Assembly: GCF_002860365.1 (NCBI RefSeq)
Contig: NZ_NMWT01000013.1
Span: forward strand, 62,001 to 126,000
Length of the DNA stretch: 64,000 nucleotides
Source: Bifidobacterium parmae
GTDB taxonomy: Bacteria > Actinomycetota > Actinomycetes > Actinomycetales > Bifidobacteriaceae
Direction: 5' to 3'
The position numbers and the translations under genes were made by a program. Position 1 is the first letter of the stretch. Each line of letters opens with the position of its first letter. A model generated the notes under the pieces. The model searched no databases, was not told where the DNA came from, and was given only the letters and a program-made list of their open reading frames with translations. Shown piece by piece: positions 43,720 through 51,831 of this stretch.

Positions 43720-44640
43720 TCATGCGCGCGGGGCACAAACCGCGTGCTGCGCGATCCAGCTGTGCATGGCGACGGCCGCCGCCGCGCCCGCGTTGATCGA
43801 CCGCACCGAACCGAACTGCGAGATGTACACGACGTCGTCGGCGAGGTCGAGCGCGGTCTCGGTCAGTCCCGGACCTTCCGCGCCGAACAGCAGCAGGCAG
43901 CGTTTCGGGAACGCGTACCGCTCCATCGGCACGGCGCCGGGCACGATGTCCATCGCGACGACGCGCGCCGCCTCCAGCTCGCGTATGCGCGTCTCGGCGG
44001 CGTCGAGTTCCGCGAGGAACGGCGCCTGCGCGGCGCGCACGGCGGCCTGACGCGCCACGGCGCCGTCCGCCGCGACCGACGTTCCGCGCACGGCGGCCGT
44101 CGCGCGGGCGGCGGCCTCGTGCGCGTGGAACGCGGCCGCACCGGCGCGCGCCCGCTCGGCCGCGATCTCGCCGGCGATGCGCATGCGCCAGCAGCGCACC
44201 ATCGCCGCGATCGACGCGTGATGCTCCATGTGCTGGTACAGTTCGGTCATCAGCGCGCCGTTGCGGTTCCACTTGTGCGGGCCGACGATGTGCACGCGCC
44301 GCGCCTGGAACGCGTTGGCGGTGCGCACCATCGAGCCGATGTTGAAGTCGTGCGTCCAGTTCTCGATGGCGACCTCGAAATCGTGGCGTCCGCGCGCGTC
44401 CAGATCCGCCTTGATCGCGGCGACCGTCCAGTACCGGTAGCGGTCGAGCACGTTGCGCCGATCGCCCCGGTCGAGCAGTTCCGGGTCGTAGCGGAGGCGG
44501 TCGGCGTACAACGGCGACGACGGATCGTCCGGCCGCGGCTCGCCGGGATGCGCCTCGGTCCACGGCCCGACGCCCACCTCGCGGAACACCGGCTCCCCGG
44601 ACCGCTCGCCTTCCACATCAATAGGATTACGAGGATGCAT
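43720..44640 (-). CDS. SpoU/TrmH-family RNA 2'-O-methyltransferase
   Basis: A 306-residue SPOUT enzyme. Motif 1 is DFNIGSMVRTANAFQARRV, motif 2 LLLFGAEGPGLTETAL and motif 3 ISQFGSVRSINAGAAAAVAM; together they form the knotted S-adenosylmethionine site. An unusual ~75-residue Ala/Arg-rich insertion separates motif 1 and motif 2 (about residues 155-230). An N-terminal extension with YADRLRYDPELLDRGDRRNV precedes the domain. The tRNA or rRNA target is not predictable. The ATG at 44640 lies 12 bp after the stop of the PRTase-like gene, so the two are co-transcribed. Confidence 0.87.
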   Translation of the reverse strand: MHPRNPIDVEGERSGEPVFREVGVGPWTEAHPGEPRPDDPSSPLYADRLRYDPELLDRGDRRNVLDRYRYWTVAAIKADLDARGRHDFEVAIENWTHDFNIGSMVRTANAFQARRVHIVGPHKWNRNGALMTELYQHMEHHASIAAMVRCWRMRIAGEIAAERARAGAAAFHAHEAAARATAAVRGTSVAADGAVARQAAVRAAQAPFLAELDAAETRIRELEAARVVAMDIVPGAVPMERYAFPKRCLLLFGAEGPGLTETALDLADDVVYISQFGSVRSINAGAAAAVAMHSWIAQHAVCAPRA

Positions 44641-44652
44641 ATCTGGTTTCGT

Positions 44653-45294
44653 CTACTCCGCCAAATCGGACTCGTGGAACACCTGGATGAACGGCACCTC
44701 GTGCCGAGCGCCGTCGACCGGGCTGATGACGGTGATCTCATGCTCGTCCGCGCCCTTGCCGACGCCGCCGACCAGCGAGGCGACGGCCACGACGCTCGCG
44801 CCCTCGTGCTCGACGATCGAGAAGTCGAGGCTCAGCTCGTTGCCGTTGCGCAGCGTGACGAGTGAACTGGTCTGCACGTAGGATTTCTCGGACAGCCACG
44901 CGTCGAGCAGCAGCACGCGCTTGCCCTTGATCGACGGTCCCTTAATCGACGGGAACACGAAGTCCATGACGAATCCGTCGAGGTTCTCGCCGCGGGAGGC
45001 GGCGGCCTGGATCATCGAGCCGACGAGCGGCACGGAGGCGGCGGTCAGCGCGCCGACAGCGTCGTAATCGTCGACGGAATAGCCGGCGTCCTCCAACGTG
45101 TCGAGCAGGACGTGGCCCATCACGGCCGCACCGTGATGGTCGAGCGTCACCGCGTACAGTTCGGAGAACGGCTTGCCGGCGACGCGCTCGCGCAGCAGGG
45201 CGCGGAGCTGCTCGCGCGGGTCGAGTGCGGCGAAGTCGATGGGCTCGTTGTGCAGGTCGGCGGGGCCGGTGGCGCGGAATCCTGAATCACTCAT
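44653..45294 (-). CDS. orotate phosphoribosyltransferase-like protein
   Basis: A 213-residue protein with a type I PRTase layout. Early helix PREQLRALLRERVAGKPFSE, a central VDDYDAVGALTAASVPLVGSM like the OPRT GGLTLGADP region, and a hydrophobic strand GKRVLLLDAWLSEKSYVQTS where the PRPP-binding loop should be. The expected acidic DDVxTTG loop is replaced by LDAWLSEKS, so catalysis is doubtful. A regulatory or diverged activity is possible. TACCCT exactly 7 nt before the ATG suggests a leaderless mRNA. The methyltransferase gene follows after 12 bp. Confidence 0.6.
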   Translation of the reverse strand: MSDSGFRATGPADLHNEPIDFAALDPREQLRALLRERVAGKPFSELYAVTLDHHGAAVMGHVLLDTLEDAGYSVDDYDAVGALTAASVPLVGSMIQAAASRGENLDGFVMDFVFPSIKGPSIKGKRVLLLDAWLSEKSYVQTSSLVTLRNGNELSLDFSIVEHEGASVVAVASLVGGVGKGADEHEITVISPVDGARHEVPFIQVFHESDLAE

Positions 45295-45301
45295 ATTCCA
45301 T

Positions 45302-45307
45302 AGGGTA
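45302..45307 (-). promoter_or_regulatory. -10 box of a probable leaderless transcript
   Basis: TACCCT on the minus strand ends 7 nt before the ATG at 45294. Confidence 0.45.
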
Positions 45308-45390
45308 CGGCGCGCCCTCGTCACGGGACGCGGGCGTGCGCACCGCCGCAGGCCGGGCGCACGCACCGTCACGACCGCACACACGCACCG

Positions 45391-45672
45391 TCACGAGCGC
45401 ACGAGGCGCGCGATGGCGGCGGACGCCTCGGCGAGCTTCTCGTCGGCCACGTCGCCGCCTTCGGCCGACGCCTGCCGCACGCAATGGTTGAGATGGTCGT
45501 CGAGCAGCAACAGCGCCACGGATTTGAGCGCCGAATTCGCGGCGGAGATCTGCGTGAGCACGTCGATGCAGTACTTGTCGTCGTCCACCATCTGCTCGAT
45601 GGCGCGCACCTGCCCCTCGATGCGCCGCAACCGCGCCAGCACCTTCGTCTTGTCGTAGCCGTAGCCGTGCAT
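45391..45672 (-). CDS. csoR: copper-sensing repressor CsoR
   Basis: A 93-residue all-helical repressor. The Cu(I) ligands are Cys35 (DKYCIDVLTQ), His60 and Cys64 (LLDDHLNHCV), matching the Cys-His-Cys set of CsoR. RLRRIEGQVRAIEQMVDDD is the family helix. Apo-CsoR represses and Cu(I) releases it from DNA. It is divergent from the copper ATPase, with an obvious palindromic operator between them. AAAGGAGA lies before the ATG. Confidence 0.94.
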   Translation of the reverse strand: MHGYGYDKTKVLARLRRIEGQVRAIEQMVDDDKYCIDVLTQISAANSALKSVALLLLDDHLNHCVRQASAEGGDVADEKLAEASAAIARLVRS

Positions 45673-45798
45673 CGCGAGTCTCCTTTCGTCGCCGCATCAT
45701 CATTCCGCAGTTCCGTCGTTCCACCGTTTCCGCCGTTTCCGCAACGGGCCGGCCGTTGGCCCCGTGCCGTTCGCCGTGCGGAAAACACCATCCAGTAT

Positions 45799-45815
45799 AT
45801 ACCCCATAGGGGTAT
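45799..45815. promoter_or_regulatory. CsoR operator
   Basis: ATACCCCATAGGGGTAT is a perfect inverted repeat (7-bp arms) of the CsoR type. A further GGGTATAC half-site follows at 45817-45824. It overlaps the divergent promoter region of csoR and the copper ATPase gene. Confidence 0.85.
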
Positions 45816-45871
45816 TGGGTATACACTGTGAGGCGGTATACGATGGACTGAGACGAGAACGAGGAGCGGAC

Positions 45872-48800
45872 ATGGAACTGAACATCTTCACGTGCGTCGC
45901 CGCACTGGTCGTCGCGGCGCTCGCGACGTGGCTCATCCTGCGGTTCTTCTTCGGCGAGCGCAAGGGCGTGGCCGGCGAACTGCACGAAGGCGTCCAGCGC
46001 GCCACCATCACCGTGAAGGGCGGCTACTCCCCCGATGTGGTGACGATGCGCGCCGGCGTGCCGATCACGCTGAACTTCGACCGGCAGGAGACCGGAGAAT
46101 GCACGTCGCACGTGGTGTTCGGCGACTTGGGGCTCGACGCGATGCTGCCCGGCAACACGGCCACCGAGGTGCGGTTGCCCGCACTGCCGGCCGGCGACTA
46201 CCCGTTCGCCTGCGGCATGAACATGGTGCACGGCCTGCTGCGCGTCGAGGGCGACGGGACGGGCGCCGGCGAAGCGGCAAGTGCCGTCGAAACGGATGGA
46301 GCGGGAGCCGGGTCCACGGGTGCGCCCGCCGCCGACGTGGCCGGGCGCACGGCGCATCATGGTATGGCAGGCACACCGTCCCTCGGCAGCGCCGATACGC
46401 CGTCGGACGCCTCCGCGACGGATTACGCGGCGAACGAGGCACGCGAAGCCGAGGAACGGCGGAGCGAGATCCGCAACCTCACCAAGCTGGTCGCGATCGG
46501 CACGGTGCTGACGCTCCCGGTGTTCGCGGTGATGATGATCCACATGGCGAACCACATGCTGCTGCCGGACTGGCTCACGAACCCGTGGTGGCAGGCGATC
46601 CTCATCACGCCGGTCATGTTCTACTGCGGCGCGCCGATCCATCAGGTCGGGTTCCCCGCGCTGCGCCATCGCGCGCCGGATATGAACTCGCTCGTCTCGC
46701 TGGGCACGGGCGCCGCCTACCTGTACAGCCTGCTCGTGTGCATCGCGCCATGGCTGCTGCCCGAGGGCTCGCGCGAACCGTATTTCGAGTCGGTGGGCGT
46801 GGTCATCACGCTCGTGCTCGTCGGCCGCCTGCTGGAGACGAAGGCGCGCGAGGGCACCGGCAAGGCGGTGCAGAGTCTTATCAAGCTGCGCCCGCGCGTC
46901 GCACACAAGCTTGAAAAGGTTGAGAAGGCCGCTGCGCAGGTTTCAGGAGCCGGGGAACCCGTGGCCGGGGCGAACGTGCATGATTCCGAAGGTGTTGTGC
47001 ATGGTTCGGACGGCAATGTGCATGGTTCCGGGGCGAACGTGCACGATTCCGAGGGCAACGTGCAGCATTCCGATACGAACCTGCACGCCCCTGTCGTGAA
47101 GACCGCTTCGCGGACGGGCGAACGCTGGCTCAATCCAAGCGCCTTCCACGACGTCGATATCGATGAGGTGAAGCCCGGAGACCTGCTCGTAATCAAGGCG
47201 GGAGAACGCATTCCGGCCGATGGCGTGGTCGTCGCGGGCGAGGCCGAGGTGGACGAGTCGATGATCACCGGCGAGTCCCGTCCGGTGCGCAAGACCCCGG
47301 TCTTCACGACCGCACCCCACACGTTCGCCGAAAACGACTACACGTCTGGTCCGGATTCCTACACGTTGGGTGCCGAACCATACACATTCGACTCCGAACC
47401 CCGCACAACACCCTCCGAACCGTACACATTCGCCGACGGCGATGGCGATACCACGGCTTCCGAGGGGCCCACTCCCGCCCGCCCGTCCACGCTCACCGGC
47501 GCGACCGTGGTGCTGCGCGGCAACCTGCTCATGCGCGTCACGCAGACCGGCGGCGACACCGTGCTCTCGCAGATCGTCGCGATGGTGGCACGCGCCCAGG
47601 CGACGAAGGCGCCGGTGCAGCGTCTCGCCGACCGCATCGCCCGCGTGTTCGTGCCGGCCGTGTTCATCATCGCCGTGTGGACGTTCGCGATCTGGCTGGC
47701 GCTCGGTCCGGATCCGAAGCTCGCGCACGCGCTGGTCACGGCGGTGAGCGTGCTCATCATCGCATGCCCGTGCGCGCTGGGACTCGCGACGCCGCTGTCG
47801 GTCACGGCGGCGACCGGCGTGGGCGCGACGAACGGCGTGCTCGTGACCAGCGCGAAGGCGCTGGAACGGGCACGCGAGATCGGCACGGTCGTGTTCGACA
47901 AGACCGGCACGATCACGCGCGGCGTGGCCGACGCGGATTCCGCGGATTGGAGCCGCCCCAGCTATGAGCGTGATACGGTCAAGCCCGGTTCGAAGGAGGC
48001 GGTGGCCGCGTTGCGCGCGGCCGGCATCCGCACGGTCATGCTGTCCGGCGACAAGGCCGAGGTGGCGGCCGGCATCGCGCGCGAGGTCGGCATCGACACG
48101 GTGATCGCGCAGGTCAGGCCCGACGGGAAGGCGTACTGGATCGAACGATTGCAGCATGAGCCGCATGAGGGTCTGATCGCGATGGTCGGCGATGGCATCA
48201 ACGACGCGCCCGCGCTCACGCAGGCGGATCTGGGATTCGCGATCGGCACCGGCACAGACGTGGCGATGCAGTCCGCGGACGTGACGCTGATGAGCGGCGA
48301 CCTGCGCGGCGTGATCCGTACAATCAACCTGTCGCAGGCGACGATGCGCAACATCCGGCAGAACCTCGGATGGGCGTTCGGCTACAACGTGATCGGCATC
48401 CCGATCGCGGCAGGCGTACTCTACCCGCTCACCGGATGGCTGCTGAGCCCGATGATCGCCGGTCTCGCGATGGCCCTGAGCTCCGTCTGTCTGGTCCTCA
48501 ACGCCAACCGCCTCAACCGCATCACCCTCAGCGACAATGTCGTGACGGCGACGGCCTCCGGCGCCCGCTCCCCCCGCCCCACAGCCGACCGAACGAAGGC
48601 ATCGGCGGCGAAGTCAGTCAAGGAGACACGCATCGCCCCCGAAGCCAGCACCTCCCGAACAGGAGAGCCGTCAGGCTCCTCCATCCAGCCGTCGGCGGTT
48701 TCTTCCTGCTCCCCCTCCGAGGGGGAGCTGTCGGCGAAGCCGACTGAGAGGGTGTCCGGTGCTGGTGCCAGTACCGGCACCAGCACCGGCAGCGTCGACC

Positions 48801-49108
48801 ACAGCACCGCCGACCTCATCCCCCGCGTCATCATCGACGAACGCATCTCCCTCACCACCAGCACTTCCCCATCAACCACAACGAAGGAGAACACCATGGA
48901 AATGAACCACATGCACCACGACCACATGGCCATGCACCACGCCGCCCCCGCCGAGGGCGAGACCGCCACCGATCCGGTGTGCGGCATGACGGTCGCGGTG
49001 AACGCGGACGCGATCACCCGCGAGTACGAGGGCAAGACCTACTACTTCTGCGGCGAGCACTGCGCCAACAACTTCGCCAAGGCCCCCCAGATCTTCCTGG
49101 AGCACTGA
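45872..49108 (+). CDS. copper P1B-type ATPase, lacking a normal N-domain, read into a YHS domain
   Basis: A 1078-residue frame. The first helix (residues about 6-26) is followed by a cupredoxin-like domain with ECTSHVVF and YPFACGMNMVHG ligands. A P1B ATPase follows: MITGESRPV (actuator), IIACPCALGLA (Cu site), VVFDKTGTIT (phosphorylation) and MVGDGINDAPALTQ. Only ~30 residues separate DKTGTIT from GSKEAVAALRAAGI; the nucleotide-binding domain with its His-Pro motif is absent. Two 21-bp minisatellites (46967, 47312) interrupt the actuator domain in frame. After the last helix the frame continues through a palindromic element to a YHS domain. An internal ATG with AAGGAG (48896) suggests the YHS part was once separate. 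Induction by copper through CsoR is expected. It is either a degraded pump or an unusual one. Confidence 0.8.
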   Translation: MELNIFTCVAALVVAALATWLILRFFFGERKGVAGELHEGVQRATITVKGGYSPDVVTMRAGVPITLNFDRQETGECTSHVVFGDLGLDAMLPGNTATEVRLPALPAGDYPFACGMNMVHGLLRVEGDGTGAGEAASAVETDGAGAGSTGAPAADVAGRTAHHGMAGTPSLGSADTPSDASATDYAANEAREAEERRSEIRNLTKLVAIGTVLTLPVFAVMMIHMANHMLLPDWLTNPWWQAILITPVMFYCGAPIHQVGFPALRHRAPDMNSLVSLGTGAAYLYSLLVCIAPWLLPEGSREPYFESVGVVITLVLVGRLLETKAREGTGKAVQSLIKLRPRVAHKLEKVEKAAAQVSGAGEPVAGANVHDSEGVVHGSDGNVHGSGANVHDSEGNVQHSDTNLHAPVVKTASRTGERWLNPSAFHDVDIDEVKPGDLLVIKAGERIPADGVVVAGEAEVDESMITGESRPVRKTPVFTTAPHTFAENDYTSGPDSYTLGAEPYTFDSEPRTTPSEPYTFADGDGDTTASEGPTPARPSTLTGATVVLRGNLLMRVTQTGGDTVLSQIVAMVARAQATKAPVQRLADRIARVFVPAVFIIAVWTFAIWLALGPDPKLAHALVTAVSVLIIACPCALGLATPLSVTAATGVGATNGVLVTSAKALERAREIGTVVFDKTGTITRGVADADSADWSRPSYERDTVKPGSKEAVAALRAAGIRTVMLSGDKAEVAAGIAREVGIDTVIAQVRPDGKAYWIERLQHEPHEGLIAMVGDGINDAPALTQADLGFAIGTGTDVAMQSADVTLMSGDLRGVIRTINLSQATMRNIRQNLGWAFGYNVIGIPIAAGVLYPLTGWLLSPMIAGLAMALSSVCLVLNANRLNRITLSDNVVTATASGARSPRPTADRTKASAAKSVKETRIAPEASTSRTGEPSGSSIQPSAVSSCSPSEGELSAKPTERVSGAGASTGTSTGSVDHSTADLIPRVIIDERISLTTSTSPSTTTKENTMEMNHMHHDHMAMHHAAPAEGETATDPVCGMTVAVNADAITREYEGKTYYFCGEHCANNFAKAPQIFLEH
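46967..47092 (+). repeat. 21-bp minisatellite array C (6 units), coding
   Basis: Six 21-bp units such as GGGGCGAACGTGCATGATTC plus one base, encoding GANVHDS, EGVVHGS, DGNVHGS, GANVHDS, EGNVQHS and DTNLHAP. It has the same GTGCATGGTTC core as array A in the PxpBC gene. Confidence 0.9.
47312..47437 (-). repeat. 21-bp minisatellite array D (6 units), coding, inverted
   Basis: Six 21-bp units (for example GAACCATACACATTCGACTC plus one base) encode APHTFAE-like heptads ending EPYTFDS, EPRTTPS and EPYTFAD. The reverse complement, GAATGTGTATGGTTC, is the array A/C core. It lies just after the TGES loop. Confidence 0.9.
48708..48757 (+). repeat. palindromic element translated in frame between ATPase and YHS
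   Basis: GCTCCCCCTCCGAGGGGGAG hairpin, CTGTCGGCGAAGCCGAC hairpin, TGAGAGGGTGTCC. Encodes SPSEGELSAKPTER. Confidence 0.9.
48896..49108 (+). CDS. YHS-domain metal-binding protein (probable internal start)
   Basis: Seventy codons in the same frame as the copper ATPase. A good AAGGAG (48884-48889) stands 6 nt before the ATG, so independent translation is likely. The His/Met-rich start MEMNHMHHDHMAMHHAAP is followed by a YHS domain: DPVCGMTV, YEGKTYYFCGEHC and FAKAPQIFLEH, with Cys and His ligands for Cu or other soft metals. In many Cu loci this is a free-standing chaperone-like protein; here upstream sequence is open to it because the ATPase stop is missing. Confidence 0.65.
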   Translation: MEMNHMHHDHMAMHHAAPAEGETATDPVCGMTVAVNADAITREYEGKTYYFCGEHCANNFAKAPQIFLEH

Positions 49109-49121
49109 TTCCGCCCCCTTG

Positions 49122-49270
49122 GCCCCCTCTGACGGGACATCGCCGTCAAGCAAACGCCAGAGGCGTTTGCAGGCGATGTGCGAGCCGACAGGCGAGCCGA
49201 TATGAGGTCGGCCGAAGGCCGTCCGTAACTGCAGGACGGGCTGTCAGCCGCAGGCTGACTGGGGGAGAGA
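49122..49270 (+). repeat. ~149-bp composite repeat element, intergenic copy
   Basis: Shares ordered blocks ACGGGACATCGCCGT, GCGTTTGCAGGCGATGTGCG, AGCCGACAGGCGAGCCGAT and GAAGGCCGTCCGTAA with the coding copy at 22776-22918, and ends in a CTGTCAGCCGCAGGCTGAC palindromic segment. Confidence 0.9.
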
Positions 49271-49357
49271 TAGCTGGAACGTAACTTCAGCAGCGTCCCC
49301 AATCCCCTTCAAAAGGAGTCGCCCGCCGAAGGCGGACCGAAGCAAAAACCATATAAC

Positions 49358-49405
49358 GAAACCGGCCCGTCGCCCCGCAATACACAGGGCCGACGGGCCG
49401 GTTTC
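49358..49405. terminator. bidirectional terminator
   Basis: GAAACCGGCCCGTCG (49358-49372) pairs perfectly with CGACGGGCCGGTTTC (49391-49405). It lies between convergent copA-like and aquaporin genes. Confidence 0.88.
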
Positions 49406-49496
49406 TCATTATGCGCGACTACATATCACGCCCTGTCCATGCAGTGTTCGCGACGTTTCGCCGCCCACTGCCACGAACAGCCCACCGGGCTGTTCG

Positions 49497-50228
49497 TCAC
49501 GCGAAGAACGCCTTGAACAGCCAGGCGCCGACGATCGCGCCCACGATCGGGGCGACGACCGGAATCCACGCCTCGTTCCAGCGGGACGTGCCCTTGGACG
49601 GGATCGGCAGGATGGCGTGCAGGACGCGCGGCATGAGGTCGCGGGCCGGGTTCAGGCCGGGGCCGGTCGGGCCGCCCATGGAGGTGACAAGGCCCCACAC
49701 GATGAAGCCGACGACGATCGCGGCGGCGGCCGGATCCTTCTCGCCCCACGGGTCCATCAGGCAGCACAGCGCGCCGAAGACGAGCACGAGCGTGCCGAAC
49801 ATCTCGTTGAGGAAGTAGTTGAGCTTCTTGTTGTCCGCGTCGGTGGTGCAGAACGTGGCGAGGATGGCCTCGGCGTCATCGGTGTCCTTGTAGTGCGGGT
49901 AGTACGTGAGGTACACGATGAACTGGCCGAGCGCGGCGCCGAGCAGCTGCGCGATGATGTACGGCAGCACCTCGTCCCACGGGAACATGCCGTTGATGGC
50001 CTGCGCGAGGGTCATGGCCGGGTTGATGTGGGCGCCGGAGACCGCGCCGAACATGAGCACCGGGAACATGACGCCGAAGCCGTAGCCCATGGCGATGTTG
50101 AGCCAGCCGGCGTGGTGGCCCTTCGTGTTCTTGAGCTCGACGTTGGCGACGGAGCCGTTGCCGAAGATCATCAGGATGGCGGTGCCGAAGAACTCGGCGG
50201 CCAGCTTGGTAAAGAGGGAGTATTCCAC
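49497..50228 (-). CDS. aquaglyceroporin / glycerol facilitator (MIP family)
   Basis: A 243-residue six-helix channel. The two pore half-helices carry NPA at residues 69-71 (GAHINPAMTLAQAI) and NPAR at 193-196 (GPGLNPARDLMPR), with Asp after the second motif, a mark of glycerol-conducting rather than pure water channels. An extended loop (PHYKDTDDAEAILATFCTTDADNKK) is typical of bacterial GlpF-like proteins. It should passively admit glycerol or small polyols. No glpK or glpD is nearby. The start is GTG at 50226-50228, with AAGAAGAAG upstream. Confidence 0.9.
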   Translation of the reverse strand: MEYSLFTKLAAEFFGTAILMIFGNGSVANVELKNTKGHHAGWLNIAMGYGFGVMFPVLMFGAVSGAHINPAMTLAQAINGMFPWDEVLPYIIAQLLGAALGQFIVYLTYYPHYKDTDDAEAILATFCTTDADNKKLNYFLNEMFGTLVLVFGALCCLMDPWGEKDPAAAAIVVGFIVWGLVTSMGGPTGPGLNPARDLMPRVLHAILPIPSKGTSRWNEAWIPVVAPIVGAIVGAWLFKAFFA

Positions 50229-50377
50229 TGCTTCTTCTTTTCTTCTTGTTCTTGTCTGGATTGATGATGCGGCCGCCCGAAAGGCGGGAGACAAACAAAC
50301 GAGCCAAGCATACGCCGAGGGCTGAACTGGTTGGCTCCACCGTCGCCCCACGCCGCCCACGGACGCGATATATTTCC

Positions 50378-50423
50378 GCTCCCGCCGGCGGGAGCTGTCG
50401 GACAGACCCGACTGAGGGCGGGC
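50378..50423 (+). repeat. two-hairpin palindromic element
   Basis: GCTCCCGCCGGCGGGAGC, CTGTCGGACAGACCCGAC, TGAGGGCGGGC. Confidence 0.85.
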
Positions 50424-50454
50424 AAGACAAGCACGCATGCCAACCCCATGTTTC

Positions 50455-50501
50455 GCTCCCGCTGGCGGGAGCTGTCGGACGAAGTCCGACTGAGGGTGGT
50501 C
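50455..50501 (+). repeat. two-hairpin palindromic element
   Basis: GCTCCCGCTGGCGGGAGC, CTGTCGGACGAAGTCCGAC, TGAGGGTGGTC; second of a pair 77 bp apart. Confidence 0.87.
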
Positions 50502-50506
50502 GGAAA

Positions 50507-50540
50507 AACAAAAAGACCGGAATCTTTCGATTCCGGTCTT
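50507..50540 (-). terminator. intrinsic terminator of tRNA-Lys
   Basis: A perfect 12-bp stem AAGACCGGAATC/GATTCCGGTCTT with a 4-nt loop, followed on the minus strand by TTTTTGTTTTT. Confidence 0.93.
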
Positions 50541-50545
50541 GCTTG

Positions 50546-50619
50546 TGCCCCCGCAGGGATTCGAACCCTGGACACGCTGATTAAGAGTCAGCTGCTCTAA
50601 CCAACTGAGCTACAGGGGC
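50546..50619 (-). tRNA. tRNA-Lys (CTT)
   Basis: A 74-nt cloverleaf on the minus strand begins GCCCCTGTAGCTCAGTTGG, has anticodon CTT at 50583-50585 in GACTCTTAA, a GGTTCGAATCC T-arm and discriminator A. The CCA end is not encoded. Confidence 0.96.
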
Positions 50620-50860
50620 GTTGGTTAGTTGTTGAAGTGTTCCTTGCAACGAGTGATAAATATACTCGTGTTTGCTTCTGACGCAACCCTCGGCGTGTCG
50701 CCCGAAATTCCAACGTTCTTGAAATCACGGATTCGGCGCCCGCACACCTTGACCACCCCTCCTAAGCCGCCCCGCAAACCGCTCTTCACATAATCGTCAC
50801 ATAAATGGCTGATGCCATACCCGAGCGGTCGCACCAGCGCCTCCCAAACCGTCGCATCCG

Positions 50861-51120
50861 CACCAACCTTGGCACGCCGCAGTCGCAATCGGCCCTTCCA
50901 GCGTCGCATCCACGCCACCACTGGCACGGGACCGACGCAACAGCCACCCCACACGTGTCCACCGCGCCAACCTTGGCACAACGCCGACGCAAAACCCCGC
51001 CGGAGAATCATTTCCGTGCCATCCGTGGCACGGAACCGACGCCAAGGCCGCCCCACTCATCGTCATCGCGCCATCCTTGGCACGGAACCGACGCAAACCC
51101 GCGCAAGCGCAGCATCGCAA
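50861..51120. repeat. degenerate 52-bp tandem array (5 units)
   Basis: The word GGCAC recurs at exactly 52-bp intervals (50871, 50923, 50975, 51027, 51079). The conserved ~28 bp of each unit are approximately CGCCAACCTTGGCACGGAAC followed by CGACGCAA; the other ~24 bp vary. A weaker unit precedes it from 50809. The period is not a multiple of three, and no gene is open across it. Confidence 0.85.
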
Positions 51121-51158
51121 CCCCACAGCATCGCAACCCCACAGCATCGCAACCCCAC
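51111..51158. repeat. 16-bp perfect tandem triplicate
   Basis: AGCATCGCAACCCCAC occurs three times without mismatch, continuing directly from the 52-bp array. Confidence 0.93.
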
Positions 51159-51205
51159 AATGGCCCCGCCCGGCAACCCCGCAACACCCGCACATACGAA
51201 ACGAA

Positions 51206-51251
51206 AACCCCGCGCCGCCGCGTGAACAACAGTCACGCACGGCACGGGGTT
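51206..51251 (-). terminator. terminator of the ribosomal/ssb operon
   Basis: An imperfect stem joins AACCCCGCGCCG and CGTGA with TCACG and CACGGGGTT; on the minus strand it ends GGGGTTTTCGTTTCG. It lies 115 bp after the rplI stop. Confidence 0.65.
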
Positions 51252-51365
51252 CTCAGTGCTTAAGCTCAGACTTCAATGACTTCACTGACTTCAATCAGAT
51301 CAAGTCAGTCTGATGGGGCCCGGTGGCGGCCATCGGTACTCACTCGATGGTCACCGCCGGAATCG

Positions 51366-51812
51366 TCACTCGGCGACGACCTTCACGAAGAAGTTCGCGG
51401 AGATCTCCGGGTGGAGCTGGACCGTGGCCGGGAATTCGCCGGTGGTCTTGATGGTCTCGACGGTGATGGCCTTCGGGTCGACCGGGGCCTTGTCGAGCAG
51501 CGCCATGGCGATGGCTTCCTTGGAGATGCCACCGAACAGCTTGCCGGACTCGGACACCTTGGCGGCGATCTCGACGGCGGAACCCTCGATGGCCTCCTTG
51601 GCGGCGACGGCGTCTTCACGGGTGGCGACGGCCTGGGCCAGACGGGCGCGCTTCATGGCGACGATCTGGGCTTCGGCGCCCTTGTTCCACGCGAAGGCGA
51701 GCTTCTGCGGGAGCAGGTAGTTGCGGGCGTAGCCGGCCTTGACGGTGACGACGTCACCGGAGTGGCCGAGGTTCGCGACGGTCTGGGTGAGAATAACCTT
51801 GGTTTCAGCCAT
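51366..51812 (-). CDS. rplI: 50S ribosomal protein L9
   Basis: A 148-residue ribosomal protein. The N-terminal signature [21 protein letters not shown] and NYLLPQKLA, the long central helix, and the C-terminal globular domain ([17 protein letters not shown]) are all present. L9 bridges ribosomes and influences frame maintenance. It is the last gene of rpsF-ssb-rpsR-rplI, 19 bp after rpsR, with GGAGGC before the ATG. Confidence 0.97.
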   Translation of the reverse strand: MAETKVILTQTVANLGHSGDVVTVKAGYARNYLLPQKLAFAWNKGAEAQIVAMKRARLAQAVATREDAVAAKEAIEGSAVEIAAKVSESGKLFGGISKEAIAMALLDKAPVDPKAITVETIKTTGEFPATVQLHPEISANFFVKVVAE

Positions 51813-51831
51813 TTCAGATGCCTCCTAGAAC

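Larger units (their letters stand above)
49109..49496. other. 388-bp intergenic region between copA-like and aquaporin genes
   Basis: Contains the composite repeat at 49122-49270 and the terminator at 49358-49405. No gene. Confidence 0.7.

Noticed and set aside
50809-51158. CRISPR array
   Set aside because: The period is regular, but the repeats differ by many substitutions between neighbours, the variable part is shorter than usual spacers, and no cas gene is present.
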